Source: Hoylesella oralis ATCC 33269
Lineage (GTDB): Bacteria > Bacteroidota > Bacteroidia > Bacteroidales > Bacteroidaceae
DNA: 64,000 nt
Assembly (NCBI RefSeq): GCF_000185145.2
Contig: NZ_GL833119.1
Location: forward strand, 1,739,464-1,803,463
Direction of reading: 5' to 3'
A program made the position numbers and the translations under genes. The notes under the pieces are model-generated. The model was not told the origin of the DNA, made no database searches, and saw nothing but the letters and a program-made list of their open reading frames with translations. Positions 10,043-18,390 of the stretch are shown piece by piece; position 1 is the first letter of the stretch, and every line of letters begins with the position of its first letter.

Positions 10043-10171
10043 TTATAAAGCTTCGTCTTCCGGCTTTTCTATATTTGAAGAAAGGCGTGAATGATATCCT
10101 TTCTTTTGTAACCATTCAGCCTTTCTTTTCTCATAGTCTCTGCGTTTACGTTCAAGATAATTGTCTGCCAT
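10043..10171 (-). CDS. Small charged protein, 42 residues, unrecognised
   Basis: This short frame (MADNYLERKRRDYEKRKAEW at the start) is rich in Lys, Arg, Glu and Tyr, probably helical, with no signal peptide and an acidic C-terminus ending EDEAL. It begins 11 bp after the DUF4270 gene stop on the same strand, so it is probably the last gene of that operon. I think similar short proteins occur in other Bacteroidales but cannot assign a function. Confidence 0.6.
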   Translation of the reverse strand: MADNYLERKRRDYEKRKAEWLQKKGYHSRLSSNIEKPEDEAL

Positions 10172-10182
10172 ACAGCTTCTAA

Positions 10183-11616
10183 TTATTTAAACTTACTATA
10201 GATAACGCTTAGTTTTATCTTGTTATACTTATTTTCACTTCCTCCTACAAGTCTTGTACTTGCCATAGACATATCGTGGACAACTTTTGTAAGAGTCCTT
10301 GTCTGATTATCGGAAGAAGTGTTATAAGTAGTTGTTATAGGGATAATTACCACTTTTCCCCAATGTTCTTCTTTATAAGAGTTTTTGTTTGTAGCCATAT
10401 CTTTAATAAGCGAACCTATATTATTGAATACATATGTATTTGTTTTCTTGTCGAAAGTTGCAATAAATGAGGTTTTAAAATCGGCAATCTCGTTTTTTTC
10501 AAAAAATGTATTCATCCTCTCTTTCGGGATCATGAGCAAAGTTTGGGGAATGCCCAATGCATAGTCGCTTGTAGAACTGTTGTTGATACGCTCTAAAGTA
10601 ACTTTGGCAGTATTGATCGTATCGCGGGTATGTCCTTTCATAATACTGTCGATAGGAAGTGTCATTTCTGTAAATATGCCGGCCGGAGTCTTTAAATATG
10701 TGCATGTGTTATCTGCGGCTAAACGTTTGATTGTGTTCCCATCGTTTACTATATTTGATGTTTGCAGAACTTCTTCTGTGCCTGCAAACGATGTGGTACC
10801 CACTGCTGTCGTATCTTTATTGAGGTATCTAAAATAAAGATTAAGTTGGGTAAGATAAACGTACGCCATGGCTCCCAAACCATTTGTAGACTTAATGTAA
10901 AATCCCGGAACAACATTATGAATAAATTGGTACGAGTTTTTAAAATATTCCGGATGTTGATAATATTTCCGAATAATATATGTTCCATAGTTGTTATAGG
11001 TCGTGCCGTTACTATCTGTATAAGGTTTATCAAGTCTAACACGGATATTATTCACATAGCCTGAAGTTTTCTTGGTTTGGGGACTAACATTTAAATCAGC
11101 CAATGTATAGGTTTTGTCTATATTAAAATTACCAGAAGAGGCATAACCTTCTTTCATCGGATCGAAGTTCGAATAATATAAACGTCCTTCTTCCATAGGC
11201 TTGTTCATTTCATAGGCTGTTAATTTCATTGCTGTGAGCGAGTCGCCATAAAAGCTCGTATAATAGAGTCTTATCTCACAAGAATCGGCGATAATCTCGC
11301 CTCCTTCCTTGCTGAGCATGCTGTCTACGGGTGGAAATTGGTAATTATCCAATATGTGAAACTGCGTCATGTAATCGCTTGTGATATAGGCGCCGGTTTC
11401 CGGATCGCGGACACGACCTAAATAACCTGTAGTGTTACGCGACAAAACGGAGTCGGCTATGATTGAACGTGTAGACACTTCAAAGGTGTCTGTCGATATA
11501 TTCAACTGATCCATTTTATCTGTCAGAGACGTACCCAACTCATTTGTCGTGTCGTCACATGCTGTTAAGGTAAGCGAGGCAATAAGTACTATGCCTGCGA
11601 AGTTTCTTATTTTCAT
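10183..11616 (-). CDS. DUF4270-family lipoprotein
   Basis: 477 residues. The N-terminus is a lipoprotein signal (KIRNFAGIVLIASLTLTAC; lipobox LTAC at about residue 20), so it is probably anchored in the outer or inner membrane. The rest resembles the DUF4270 family of Bacteroidetes: a phrase like GRVRDPETGAYITSDY near the N-terminus and a beta-rich body. No catalytic motif is seen. It sits 55 bp after the glycogen-synthase-like gene, a pairing I recall from other Bacteroidales, but its role is unknown. Confidence 0.8.
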   Translation of the reverse strand: MKIRNFAGIVLIASLTLTACDDTTNELGTSLTDKMDQLNISTDTFEVSTRSIIADSVLSRNTTGYLGRVRDPETGAYITSDYMTQFHILDNYQFPPVDSMLSKEGGEIIADSCEIRLYYTSFYGDSLTAMKLTAYEMNKPMEEGRLYYSNFDPMKEGYASSGNFNIDKTYTLADLNVSPQTKKTSGYVNNIRVRLDKPYTDSNGTTYNNYGTYIIRKYYQHPEYFKNSYQFIHNVVPGFYIKSTNGLGAMAYVYLTQLNLYFRYLNKDTTAVGTTSFAGTEEVLQTSNIVNDGNTIKRLAADNTCTYLKTPAGIFTEMTLPIDSIMKGHTRDTINTAKVTLERINNSSTSDYALGIPQTLLMIPKERMNTFFEKNEIADFKTSFIATFDKKTNTYVFNNIGSLIKDMATNKNSYKEEHWGKVVIIPITTTYNTSSDNQTRTLTKVVHDMSMASTRLVGGSENKYNKIKLSVIYSKFK

Positions 11617-11671
11617 AAATAGAAGATATGTTTAAATCTTAATTTTATGCTGTTCTCACTAAATAATGTTT

Positions 11672-12478
11672 TTATTCGGGGCAGATATCGTTATAAAAAT
11701 TTGGGTATGCCTCTGCATAATCTTCTCCCGAATATTTTAATATTGGTAAATTCTTTCCTTTTGCATAATGCAGAAGATCGGCATTTACATTGTTTCCAGC
11801 CTCAATAATACCATCACTATAGTCTATGGCGAGCTTGCCGAGTTCAAGGAAATCAAACTTTTCATTATAGTGTTTTAGCAATTCAGCCTTGGCCTCACGA
11901 TATTCAAGACAATGCTTGAAGTTTTTTCCGAGATTTGTTTTTATTTGCTTTTGAAATAAAGATGTTATCACTTTTGTATTGGCAAAGGCCGGTTCGTCGT
12001 GGTAAGCTGTTTTGACATATAGAGGGACTACAGCTCCCATCCAGCCCTGACAATGAATAATATCGGGTGACCAACGCAGTTTTTTTACCGTTTCGAGTAC
12101 ACCGCGAGCGAAGAAAATAGCTCGTTCCCCGTTGTCTGGATATTCATGCCCTTCTTCATCTTCCGTCATCTGGCGCTTGGTAAAGTAGTCTTCATTGTCG
12201 ATGAAGTATACTTGAAGGCGTACCAGAGGGATTGATGCTACCTTTATGAGCAGCGGATGGTCGGTGTCGTCGATAATAAGATTCATTCCCGAAAGGCGAA
12301 TTACCTCATGCAGTTGTCCTCTACGTTCGTTAATGTTTCCCCATTTAGGCATAAATGTACGGATTTCGTAACCGCTTTCTTGCATTTTTTGAGGAAGATC
12401 GCGTCCTATCTTAGACAGTTCTGTCTCCGGTACATAAGGAGTCATCTCTTGGTTAATGAATAATATTTTCTTGGCCAT
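11672..12478 (-). CDS. Short glycogen/starch-synthase-like protein (GT5 N-terminal domain only)
   Basis: 268 residues. The N-terminus MAKKILFINQEMTPYVPETE and the segments GYEIRTFMPKWGNINERRGQ and DIIHCQGWMGAVVPLYVKT match the N-terminal Rossmann half of GT5 glycogen synthases. A full enzyme is about 470-550 residues; here the C-terminal half with the donor-binding residues is absent and the frame ends cleanly. The usual N-terminal KxGGL motif reads ELSKIGRDL, so the ADP-glucose contact is altered. It is probably not a normal glycogen synthase and may be regulatory or of unknown specificity. Confidence 0.72.
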   Translation of the reverse strand: MAKKILFINQEMTPYVPETELSKIGRDLPQKMQESGYEIRTFMPKWGNINERRGQLHEVIRLSGMNLIIDDTDHPLLIKVASIPLVRLQVYFIDNEDYFTKRQMTEDEEGHEYPDNGERAIFFARGVLETVKKLRWSPDIIHCQGWMGAVVPLYVKTAYHDEPAFANTKVITSLFQKQIKTNLGKNFKHCLEYREAKAELLKHYNEKFDFLELGKLAIDYSDGIIEAGNNVNADLLHYAKGKNLPILKYSGEDYAEAYPNFYNDICPE

Positions 12479-12922
12479 GTTTAATATATTTTTTCTTTAG
12501 TGAGAATATGTGGATTGCAGTTTCTTTACTTTTATTCCGCCACATTTACGCACTATAGGTTTGCTTGCAAAGTTACTAAAAATATTTTACATGCGCTTCT
12601 TTTTGGTTTTAAAACATAAGTTACAGAGGGGCGTTTTGGGAATTTTTAAAAATAGTTCTCGCTTTTTAGTGAAATATGTAAACTGCTATATGGTTGATAG
12701 AAAGTATAAGTAAGTCGACTTATAGATGTAAAAAAGGTGTAAAAGAAAATGAACTGGTATATTATCTTGTCGTACTATGCAGGATAGGCTATAGATATAT
12801 TTAGTTCATATCATCATATTAATATGGATAGGTTGTGCCTCTATATGTGATATAATAACAGAGAAAACGTTATCGAGAGACGTATAAGTAAAAATGTTTA
12901 TTTCGTATAAAGCATGAAAAAA
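12479..12922. other. AT-rich intergenic region with one probable promoter
   Basis: About 440 bp without a convincing gene. The minus strand carries TAACTTTG at 12568-12575, a good -7 box for the glycogen-synthase-like gene, with only a weak -33. Short open frames here lack homology-like features. The rest is AT-rich sequence in which I see nothing defined up to the terminator at 12923. Confidence 0.5.
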
Positions 12923-12959
12923 GCCTTGCCATAGCATGAAATTCATGTAATGGCAAGGC
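12917..12959 (-). terminator. Intrinsic terminator of the carboxyltransferase operon
   Basis: The perfect 10-bp stem GCCTTGCCAT (12923-12932) / ATGGCAAGGC (12950-12959) has an inner dyad CATGAA/TTCATG extending it. On the minus strand it is followed by six T (12917-12922). It lies 21 bp after the biotin carrier stop codon. Confidence 0.9.
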
Positions 12960-12980
12960 CTATTTTAATATTCTTGAGCA

Positions 12981-13406
12981 TTATTCGATAACGATGAGTG
13001 GCGTGTCTTCCATAACACTTTCACCCTGTTTTACACAAATTGCTGTTACTTTGCCGTCACTTTCGGCCTCGAGGTTATTGGCCATCTTCATGGCTTCCAA
13101 CACGATAACGGTATCACCTTTCTTTACTTCGTCTCCAATACCGACTTTGATTTCGGTAATAACGCCAGGTAGAGGAGCTTTAACGGCTTTGTCTGCGTTT
13201 ACATTTTCCGAAGATGTAACTTTTTCTTCATGGTCTGTTGATGCTGCAGGTTTACCTAAAACCACTTTCTTTTCGGGCTCAGGCTCTGCTTCCATTTCTA
13301 CTTTGAATGCTTCACCGTTTACAGTTACATTCGCTACATTCTCTTCAATGTCTCCAATTTCGACTTTATATTCCTTTCCGTCGATAGTGTATTTATATTC
13401 TTTCAT
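12981..13406 (-). CDS. Biotin carboxyl carrier protein (acyl-CoA carboxylase/decarboxylase gamma-type subunit)
   Basis: 141 residues. The C-terminal biotinyl domain (about 75-141) has the biotinylation motif EAMKM, with the modified Lys at residue 107, and the usual PLPGVITEIKVGIGDEVKKGD strand pattern. It is preceded by an acidic, flexible linker and an N-terminal beta domain. It would carry CO2 between a biotin carboxylase or decarboxylase subunit and the carboxyltransferase encoded upstream. It is last in a three-gene operon ended by the terminator at 12917-12959. No sodium-pump beta subunit or biotin carboxylase is encoded here. Confidence 0.92.
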   Translation of the reverse strand: MKEYKYTIDGKEYKVEIGDIEENVANVTVNGEAFKVEMEAEPEPEKKVVLGKPAASTDHEEKVTSSENVNADKAVKAPLPGVITEIKVGIGDEVKKGDTVIVLEAMKMANNLEAESDGKVTAICVKQGESVMEDTPLIVIE

Positions 13407-13423
13407 TGTATTGTTATCTATTT

Positions 13424-13579
13424 TTACGGTTTGTTTGTAAACGACAAGAACTTAGCGTTCCACAAAGTGTTGCGTTCTTTAATCGTTATTATGCCAGACT
13501 CTTTATCGTGTACATTGTTCCCCTTAAATTCGTGGAGTGCAAGTACAATCGCCGCAAATATGTTTTTATCTTTTGCCAT
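13424..13579 (-). CDS. Small protein between carboxyltransferase and biotin carrier
   Basis: 51 residues, starting MAKDKNIFAAIVLALHEFKG. The frame can be opened further upstream (to 13636), but that would overlap the carboxyltransferase gene, so I choose the internal ATG 37 bp after that gene. A mildly hydrophobic helix is followed by GNNVHDKESGIITIKE. In Bacteroides I recall a similar small protein at the same place, sometimes named an OadG-like or delta subunit. A structural or assembly role in the decarboxylase complex is inferred. Confidence 0.65.
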   Translation of the reverse strand: MAKDKNIFAAIVLALHEFKGNNVHDKESGIITIKERNTLWNAKFLSFTNKP

Positions 13580-13616
13580 ATTACAAACTTTTAATAATGT
13601 AATCTGATGTTTAATA

Positions 13617-15182
13617 TTACATAGGAATACAGCCATGCTTTTTAGCTGGCAATGACTGGCGCTTATGAGCTAACTGTGCCAACCCTCTGCAGATACGGAA
13701 ACGGGTGTTGCGCGGTTCTATTACGTCGTCTATGTAGCCATATTGTGCAGCCTGATAGGGATTTGCAAACATTTCCGTATATTCATCTTCTTTTTCTGCA
13801 AGGAAAGCTCTGACATCCTCACCGGCCTCTTTTCGCGTCTTAGCTTCTTTTGCACACAACACTGCAACGGCACCGGAAGCTCCCATTACTGCAATTTCTG
13901 CCGTAGGCCATGCAAAGTTTAAATCTGATCGCAGTTGCTTGCATCCCATAACGATATGACTTCCGCCATAGCTCTTGCGTATGTTGATTGTAATTTTGGG
14001 CACTGTAGCCTCTCCGTAAGCATATAACAATTGTGCACCATGCAAGATAACTGCGTTGTATTCCTGTCCTGTTCCGGGAAGGAAGCCCGGTACATCAACC
14101 AAAGAAACAATTGGGATGTTGAAGGCATCGCAGAAACGAACGAAGCGTGCACCTTTACGCGATGCATTGGTATCAAGTACGCCGGCGTAAGCCATAGGTT
14201 GATTGGCTACGATCCCAACACTCTGGCCATTGAAGCGGGCAAACCCCGTGATAATGTTCTTGGCAAACTTAGGTTGAACCTCAAAGAATTCGCCATTATC
14301 GGTGATGGCGCCAATAACTTTGTACATATCATAAGCTTTGTTGGGATCATCCGGCAGGATTTCGTTCAACAGGTCTTCGGTACGATTAACCGGATCGGTA
14401 CATTCTATACGCGGAGCTTCCTCTGTGTTGTTCGACGGAAGATAGCTAAGCAATGTTTTGATAAGTTCTAAAGCTTCTTCATCGTTCTTGGCTGTGAAAT
14501 GTGTAACGCCGCTCTTGGTTGAATGAACGGATGCACCGCCGAGATGTTCCGAGTCTATATCTTCGCCGGTTACAGTCTTTACCACTTTCGGACCGGTGAG
14601 GAACATGTAAGAAGTTCCTTCGGTCATCAAGATAAAGTCGGTAAGGGCAGGAGAGTAGACCGCACCTCCGGCGCACGGTCCCATAATAGCCGAGATTTGT
14701 GGAATGACGCCACTCGCAAGGATGTTGCGTTCGAAAATCTCGCCGTAACCGGCAAGTGCGCAAATTCCTTCTTGGATACGTGCGCCACCGGAATCGTTCA
14801 TGCATATCACAGGTGCACCGTTTTGCATGGCCATATCCATGACTTTGCATATCTTCTGACTCATGGTTTCGGAAAGAGAACCACCGTTTACGGTAAAATC
14901 TTGTGCATATACATAGACGAGACGGCCATCGATAGTGGCACTTCCGGCTACAACGCCATCGCCTAAATATTGTTTTTTCTCCATTCCGAAGTTATGACAA
15001 CGATGTAGTTTGAACATGTCGTACTCCTCGAAAGAGCCGTTGTCTACAAGCATATCTATACGCTCGCGGGCAGTATATTTGCCACGCCCGTGCTGTTTTT
15101 CAATGGCTTTTTCGCCGCCACCGAGACGAGCTTGCTCGCGTTTTGCTATCAATTCTTTGATTTTTTCAACTTGTTTGCTCAT
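13617..15182 (-). CDS. mmdA: Acyl-CoA carboxyltransferase (methylmalonyl-CoA decarboxylase alpha / propionyl-CoA carboxylase beta)
   Basis: 521 residues, normal for the family. It starts MSKQVEKIKELIAKREQARL and has the two crotonase-like halves: first oxyanion region MNDSGGARIQEG with IMGPCAGGAVYSPALTDF, second VDVPGFLPGTGQEYNAVILHGA and SYGGSHIVMGCK. It transfers the carboxyl group between biotin and propionyl-CoA or methylmalonyl-CoA, fitting the succinate-propionate pathway of Bacteroidales. First gene of the operon with the 51-residue protein and the biotin carrier. The precise acyl-CoA substrate is inferred from family resemblance. Confidence 0.9.
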   Translation of the reverse strand: MSKQVEKIKELIAKREQARLGGGEKAIEKQHGRGKYTARERIDMLVDNGSFEEYDMFKLHRCHNFGMEKKQYLGDGVVAGSATIDGRLVYVYAQDFTVNGGSLSETMSQKICKVMDMAMQNGAPVICMNDSGGARIQEGICALAGYGEIFERNILASGVIPQISAIMGPCAGGAVYSPALTDFILMTEGTSYMFLTGPKVVKTVTGEDIDSEHLGGASVHSTKSGVTHFTAKNDEEALELIKTLLSYLPSNNTEEAPRIECTDPVNRTEDLLNEILPDDPNKAYDMYKVIGAITDNGEFFEVQPKFAKNIITGFARFNGQSVGIVANQPMAYAGVLDTNASRKGARFVRFCDAFNIPIVSLVDVPGFLPGTGQEYNAVILHGAQLLYAYGEATVPKITINIRKSYGGSHIVMGCKQLRSDLNFAWPTAEIAVMGASGAVAVLCAKEAKTRKEAGEDVRAFLAEKEDEYTEMFANPYQAAQYGYIDDVIEPRNTRFRICRGLAQLAHKRQSLPAKKHGCIPM

Positions 15183-15228
15183 AATTTATCTATTTGATTT
15201 TTTGTTTTATTCTGTTAAAAACTGCCTG

Positions 15229-15236
15229 CAAAGATA
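15229..15236 (-). promoter_or_regulatory. -7 promoter box for the carboxyltransferase operon
   Basis: The minus strand reads TATCTTTG, 47 bp before the mmdA start codon. No clear TTTG lies at -33. Confidence 0.55.
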
Positions 15237-15292
15237 GTAATAAAATTTGAAAGCATAAAGCTGCAAGCTGTAAAATATGTTATTATATAATG

Positions 15293-15402
15293 TGAGGAGA
15301 TGGCCTCTTTGTTGTAAGGAGACGGCCTCTTTACGGTAAGGAGACGGCCTTTTTATCGTAAGGAGATGGCCTTTTTACGGTAAGGAGACGGTCTTTTATG
15401 CG
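15293..15402. repeat. Tandem array of five 22-bp repeats (array 1)
   Basis: Five consecutive units start at 15293, 15315, 15337, 15359 and 15381 with no spacer. The consensus is TAAGGAGAYGGYCTTTTTAC plus two bases. The same unit occurs in arrays at 26684-26791 and 46135-46220 beside the two HU genes. This copy lies between the mmdA promoter and the zinc-ribbon gene. Period and sequence are read directly; function is unknown. Confidence 0.9.
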
Positions 15403-15467
15403 CATATAAACCTTGTGTGTATTTTCTTATGTGTTTTGGGAAAGGCGGAATACTTTTATTCTATACG

Positions 15468-15496
15468 AAAAATGGCAGACGTTTAAGCCTGCCATT
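15468..15496 (-). terminator. Intrinsic terminator of the zinc-ribbon gene
   Basis: The stem AATGGCAG (15471-15478) / CTGCCATT (15489-15496) is followed on the minus strand by a run of T (15468-15472), starting 7 bp after the stop codon. Confidence 0.75.
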
Positions 15497-15502
15497 CGGA
15501 TG

Positions 15503-16651
15503 TTATTCTAAGATTTTCAGCATGTTGAATTCGGTAATTTTGCCGTCGGGATCGACTTTTGCCTTAATACGGAATTTCGTATTTGATGTGGAATTGTCTG
15601 TCTTTTCTACCTCCTGTACGGCAGAGAACGATACTGTGTATTCGTATTCGTTATCTCCGATTTCTTTTTTATCTATTTTGTAATCCCCCGGAAGTCTCCA
15701 TGTCATGTTGGCAATATCGTCTTTATATATCTTGTGCATGAATGTGACGACATCGTTTTTAGTAGCATCGCTCTTGCCTAAGAATGATGTAAGAACGGAG
15801 TTTACTGTATTTGTAAGACCGTCTTCGTCTTTAGAATTAATGCTTTGGAAAAATTGTCTGAAGATGCTGCTGATCATCAGTTTCTCTTCCGGCTGCACGG
15901 TCTTTGCATTAATGTTCTTGATGCCATCTTTAGCATCATCTACATGTTCGCCATTCGGATGGTCTTCGAGATACGATACAAAAGCGTCTTTTGTATTGGC
16001 TTGTTGTGCGTTTGCCCAATCGATAGAATCTAATTTATGCAATGCTTCCTCTTTATGTGGCGTATCCGGATGCCTTTCCAAATAATCTTCTATTGCCATT
16101 TTGGAATTGCTTACCACTGCATTCGTCCAATCTTTATCTATCTGGTTGAGTGCTGTAAGATGTGCTTGTATGGAGTCGCGATGTGCTTCTGATGCATCCG
16201 TATAGGTGTCGAGAAAACTTTGAAGCACCAAAGGATCTTGACTCTTCATAGCATATTCGTACGCTTCTTGTTCTTTATTGCCTTTGGCATTGCTATAGAA
16301 ATAGATGCATGTAGCACAGATGATCAGAGCTATGACAAACGATACGATGAAGATTGTGCGACGGTTAGAGCTTGTGGTTTCTGTTTTAGGGGATGTTTCT
16401 TCTTCCGTGAGAGGGCGCAAAGGCTCTTGCGGAGTGGTAGAAGCAGAAGGTTCAACGGCGTGTACAGGTGTGCTCTGTTCGACAACAGTCGTATGATGAC
16501 AGTTGGGACATGCCGGCTCTTCCTTAAAATAAATTTCTCCACACTGCGGACATCGAATTGTTTTTCCCGCAATTTCAACTCCGCAGTTCGGGCATACAGG
16601 TGCTTTGTCGCTGACCTGGTGCCCGCATTCGGGACATTTTATAATAGCCAT
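15503..16651 (-). CDS. Double zinc-ribbon, single-pass membrane protein
   Basis: 382 residues. Four CxxC pairs (Cys 6/9, 20/23, 34/37, 48/51) make two zinc ribbons, followed by a Pro/Thr-rich linker. A single transmembrane helix lies at about 99-119 (TIFIVSFVIALIICATCIYF). Outside it are three repeat-like helical segments containing E/ED-hydrophobic-Y/F-L-x-x-HP/TY (LQSFLDTYTDA, IEDYLERHPDT, FVSYLEDHPNG), then an alpha+beta domain resembling NTF2-like folds. It is probably an inner-membrane protein with cytoplasmic zinc ribbons and an outside sensing domain. Partner and ligand are unknown. Confidence 0.75.
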   Translation of the reverse strand: MAIIKCPECGHQVSDKAPVCPNCGVEIAGKTIRCPQCGEIYFKEEPACPNCHHTTVVEQSTPVHAVEPSASTTPQEPLRPLTEEETSPKTETTSSNRRTIFIVSFVIALIICATCIYFYSNAKGNKEQEAYEYAMKSQDPLVLQSFLDTYTDASEAHRDSIQAHLTALNQIDKDWTNAVVSNSKMAIEDYLERHPDTPHKEEALHKLDSIDWANAQQANTKDAFVSYLEDHPNGEHVDDAKDGIKNINAKTVQPEEKLMISSIFRQFFQSINSKDEDGLTNTVNSVLTSFLGKSDATKNDVVTFMHKIYKDDIANMTWRLPGDYKIDKKEIGDNEYEYTVSFSAVQEVEKTDNSTSNTKFRIKAKVDPDGKITEFNMLKILE

Positions 16652-16750
16652 TGGTATCTTAATGTTTAATGATTAAAAGTTTAAAGATATAGAAAGATTT
16701 TTCTTACTTACGTACCCATTATAATATGGTTGCTTCTTTTTCTTGGTTAT

Positions 16751-17446
16751 CTAATGGTGTCTGAAGCGCAATTCGCGTAACCCATGTTGCCCCATCATTC
16801 TGCTTTTGTCCACATATCCGTTTATACCATTAAGACTACCCTTACCGGTATATTGCCACATGGTTATATCCCGCCCGTCGTTCAGTACCGGCTCTTGTGC
16901 CGAATATTGTGCAATCATAATTTGATATTGATCGATCTTCCCTGATAGATAGCGGTTGTAGAAATTTGTGAATGTGTAGAGTAAGGGCTTTTGTTTGTAA
17001 GCCTTTTCTACAAGATTGATAAACTTGAAAAGAGAATCGCAGAACTCTTCCGTACTAAGGCCGCTTTTGGTTTCTATATCGATCATGGGTATGAGGTCTT
17101 GATCTCCCGGGCGGCACTGTGTCATGAAGTTTTGCAATTGCTTATTCAAGTCTGCTTTTGGCCTGAAAAAATGGTACGAGCCCACTTTTAAGCCGTATTT
17201 ATGTGCCAAATAGATATTTTCTTCGTATCTGCTGTCTATATTGTCGCCTCCCTCCGTAGCTTTCAGATAAACGTATGCCATCTTGCTATTATCACCTACA
17301 GTTTCCCAAAAAACACTTCCTTGATAATGGCTTAAGTCTATTCCATGAATATGAGTACAGGTGTCTTCACACTGGATGTACTCGTTTTGTGCTTGTAAGG
17401 ATAAGGCGATAAATATACTTGTAAGTAAAATAAATATTCTATTCAT
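16751..17446 (-). CDS. Secreted GH25 lysozyme (N-acetylmuramidase)
   Basis: 231 residues from the chosen start MNRIFILLTSIFIALSLQAQ, which gives a clean signal peptide; a Met ten residues upstream spoils it. Glycoside hydrolase family 25 motifs are HGIDLSHYQG, YLKATEGGDNIDSRYEEN, GSYHFFRP, the catalytic DxE in LIPMIDIETKSG, and MWQYTGKG near the end. It cleaves the MurNAc-GlcNAc bond of peptidoglycan, probably in the periplasm or outside the cell. The minus strand has TAACTTTG at 17452-17459, so the mRNA leader may be almost absent. Confidence 0.9.
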   Translation of the reverse strand: MNRIFILLTSIFIALSLQAQNEYIQCEDTCTHIHGIDLSHYQGSVFWETVGDNSKMAYVYLKATEGGDNIDSRYEENIYLAHKYGLKVGSYHFFRPKADLNKQLQNFMTQCRPGDQDLIPMIDIETKSGLSTEEFCDSLFKFINLVEKAYKQKPLLYTFTNFYNRYLSGKIDQYQIMIAQYSAQEPVLNDGRDITMWQYTGKGSLNGINGYVDKSRMMGQHGLRELRFRHH

Positions 17447-17540
17447 ATTTGCAAAGTTAGTAAAAAGAAAGAACAAGCAGTTATGAGGATATTATATTTT
17501 TACAAATATTATAACTGTTTATAGGTTTGTTTTTCATTGC

Positions 17541-18368
17541 TTATTCTTCGATTTCGGACAAGCTCTTCCTGAAGTTATATAAAAAACTGCTTGCGGTTTC
17601 TATGGGAGCATACGTGAAAAAGCGAAAACTGTGCTTTAGTGTACGCCTGAAAGCAGATGAGTTATTGTGTACAAAACCGCTTTTACTCTGGCGGAAATGC
17701 CATTCTGCAGATGCTATATGGCTATTTGGTTTCAGGGTTCGCAGCGTTAGTTTTCTTGCTTCTCTCTCTATATTATGTACGAATGGAATTTCGTCTTCGG
17801 AGAAACCGAAAGATACTATAAGGACACTTCCTTCCAATTGTGCCATGCGCTGGATATGGAGTTGTTTAATCCATGTTTCTAATTTAACAAAGTCAACCTT
17901 GTCGCCTTTTATCCTCAAATATATCCCCAAATTGATGATTTCTTTGAGTGATATCCCTTTGTTCAGTATACAGTTAACGTTTACAACAATTAGATCGAGA
18001 AGTTTCAGCGTTTCTATAGAGGTGTCGATAGCATGACGTTCGTTGTAATGTATTCTTTTTAATCGTCGGTTGAGGAAACGATTATTTAAATGAGCAATAT
18101 TCTCATTGCTGTTTTTCTTTTCTGTTTTATCGGTATACTCATAAGAACGTAATTCTTCAGTAATGTCGGTCGGCAATAGCGTATTGCTGTCGTATTGATA
18201 GTTTCTTATCCCTTTGATGAAGACGGGTACGATGTCTTGGATTTTTATGCTGTTGAACAAGCTCCTCCATTTGTAGGCAGACATCGGTTCTAAAGTTTCG
18301 TATTCATTGAAAGCACCCGAGCGTAAAAGCCTGAAAAAATTACGTCTTACAATATCCATCATATGCAA
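17541..18368 (-). CDS. Hypothetical helical protein
   Basis: 275 residues, mostly helical by composition, Arg/Lys-rich, with no signal peptide or membrane helix. The N-terminal region (FFRLLRSGAFN, AYKWRSLFNSIKIQDIVPVF) weakly recalls the helical start of uncharacterised nucleotidyltransferases of Bacteroidetes, but no catalytic GS-D-D motif is present. It lies 22 bp after the NhaC gene on the same strand and may be co-transcribed with it. I cannot assign a function. Confidence 0.65.
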   Translation of the reverse strand: MHMMDIVRRNFFRLLRSGAFNEYETLEPMSAYKWRSLFNSIKIQDIVPVFIKGIRNYQYDSNTLLPTDITEELRSYEYTDKTEKKNSNENIAHLNNRFLNRRLKRIHYNERHAIDTSIETLKLLDLIVVNVNCILNKGISLKEIINLGIYLRIKGDKVDFVKLETWIKQLHIQRMAQLEGSVLIVSFGFSEDEIPFVHNIEREARKLTLRTLKPNSHIASAEWHFRQSKSGFVHNNSSAFRRTLKHSFRFFTYAPIETASSFLYNFRKSLSEIEE

Positions 18369-18390
18369 TCACTTTCACTATTTGTTGATT

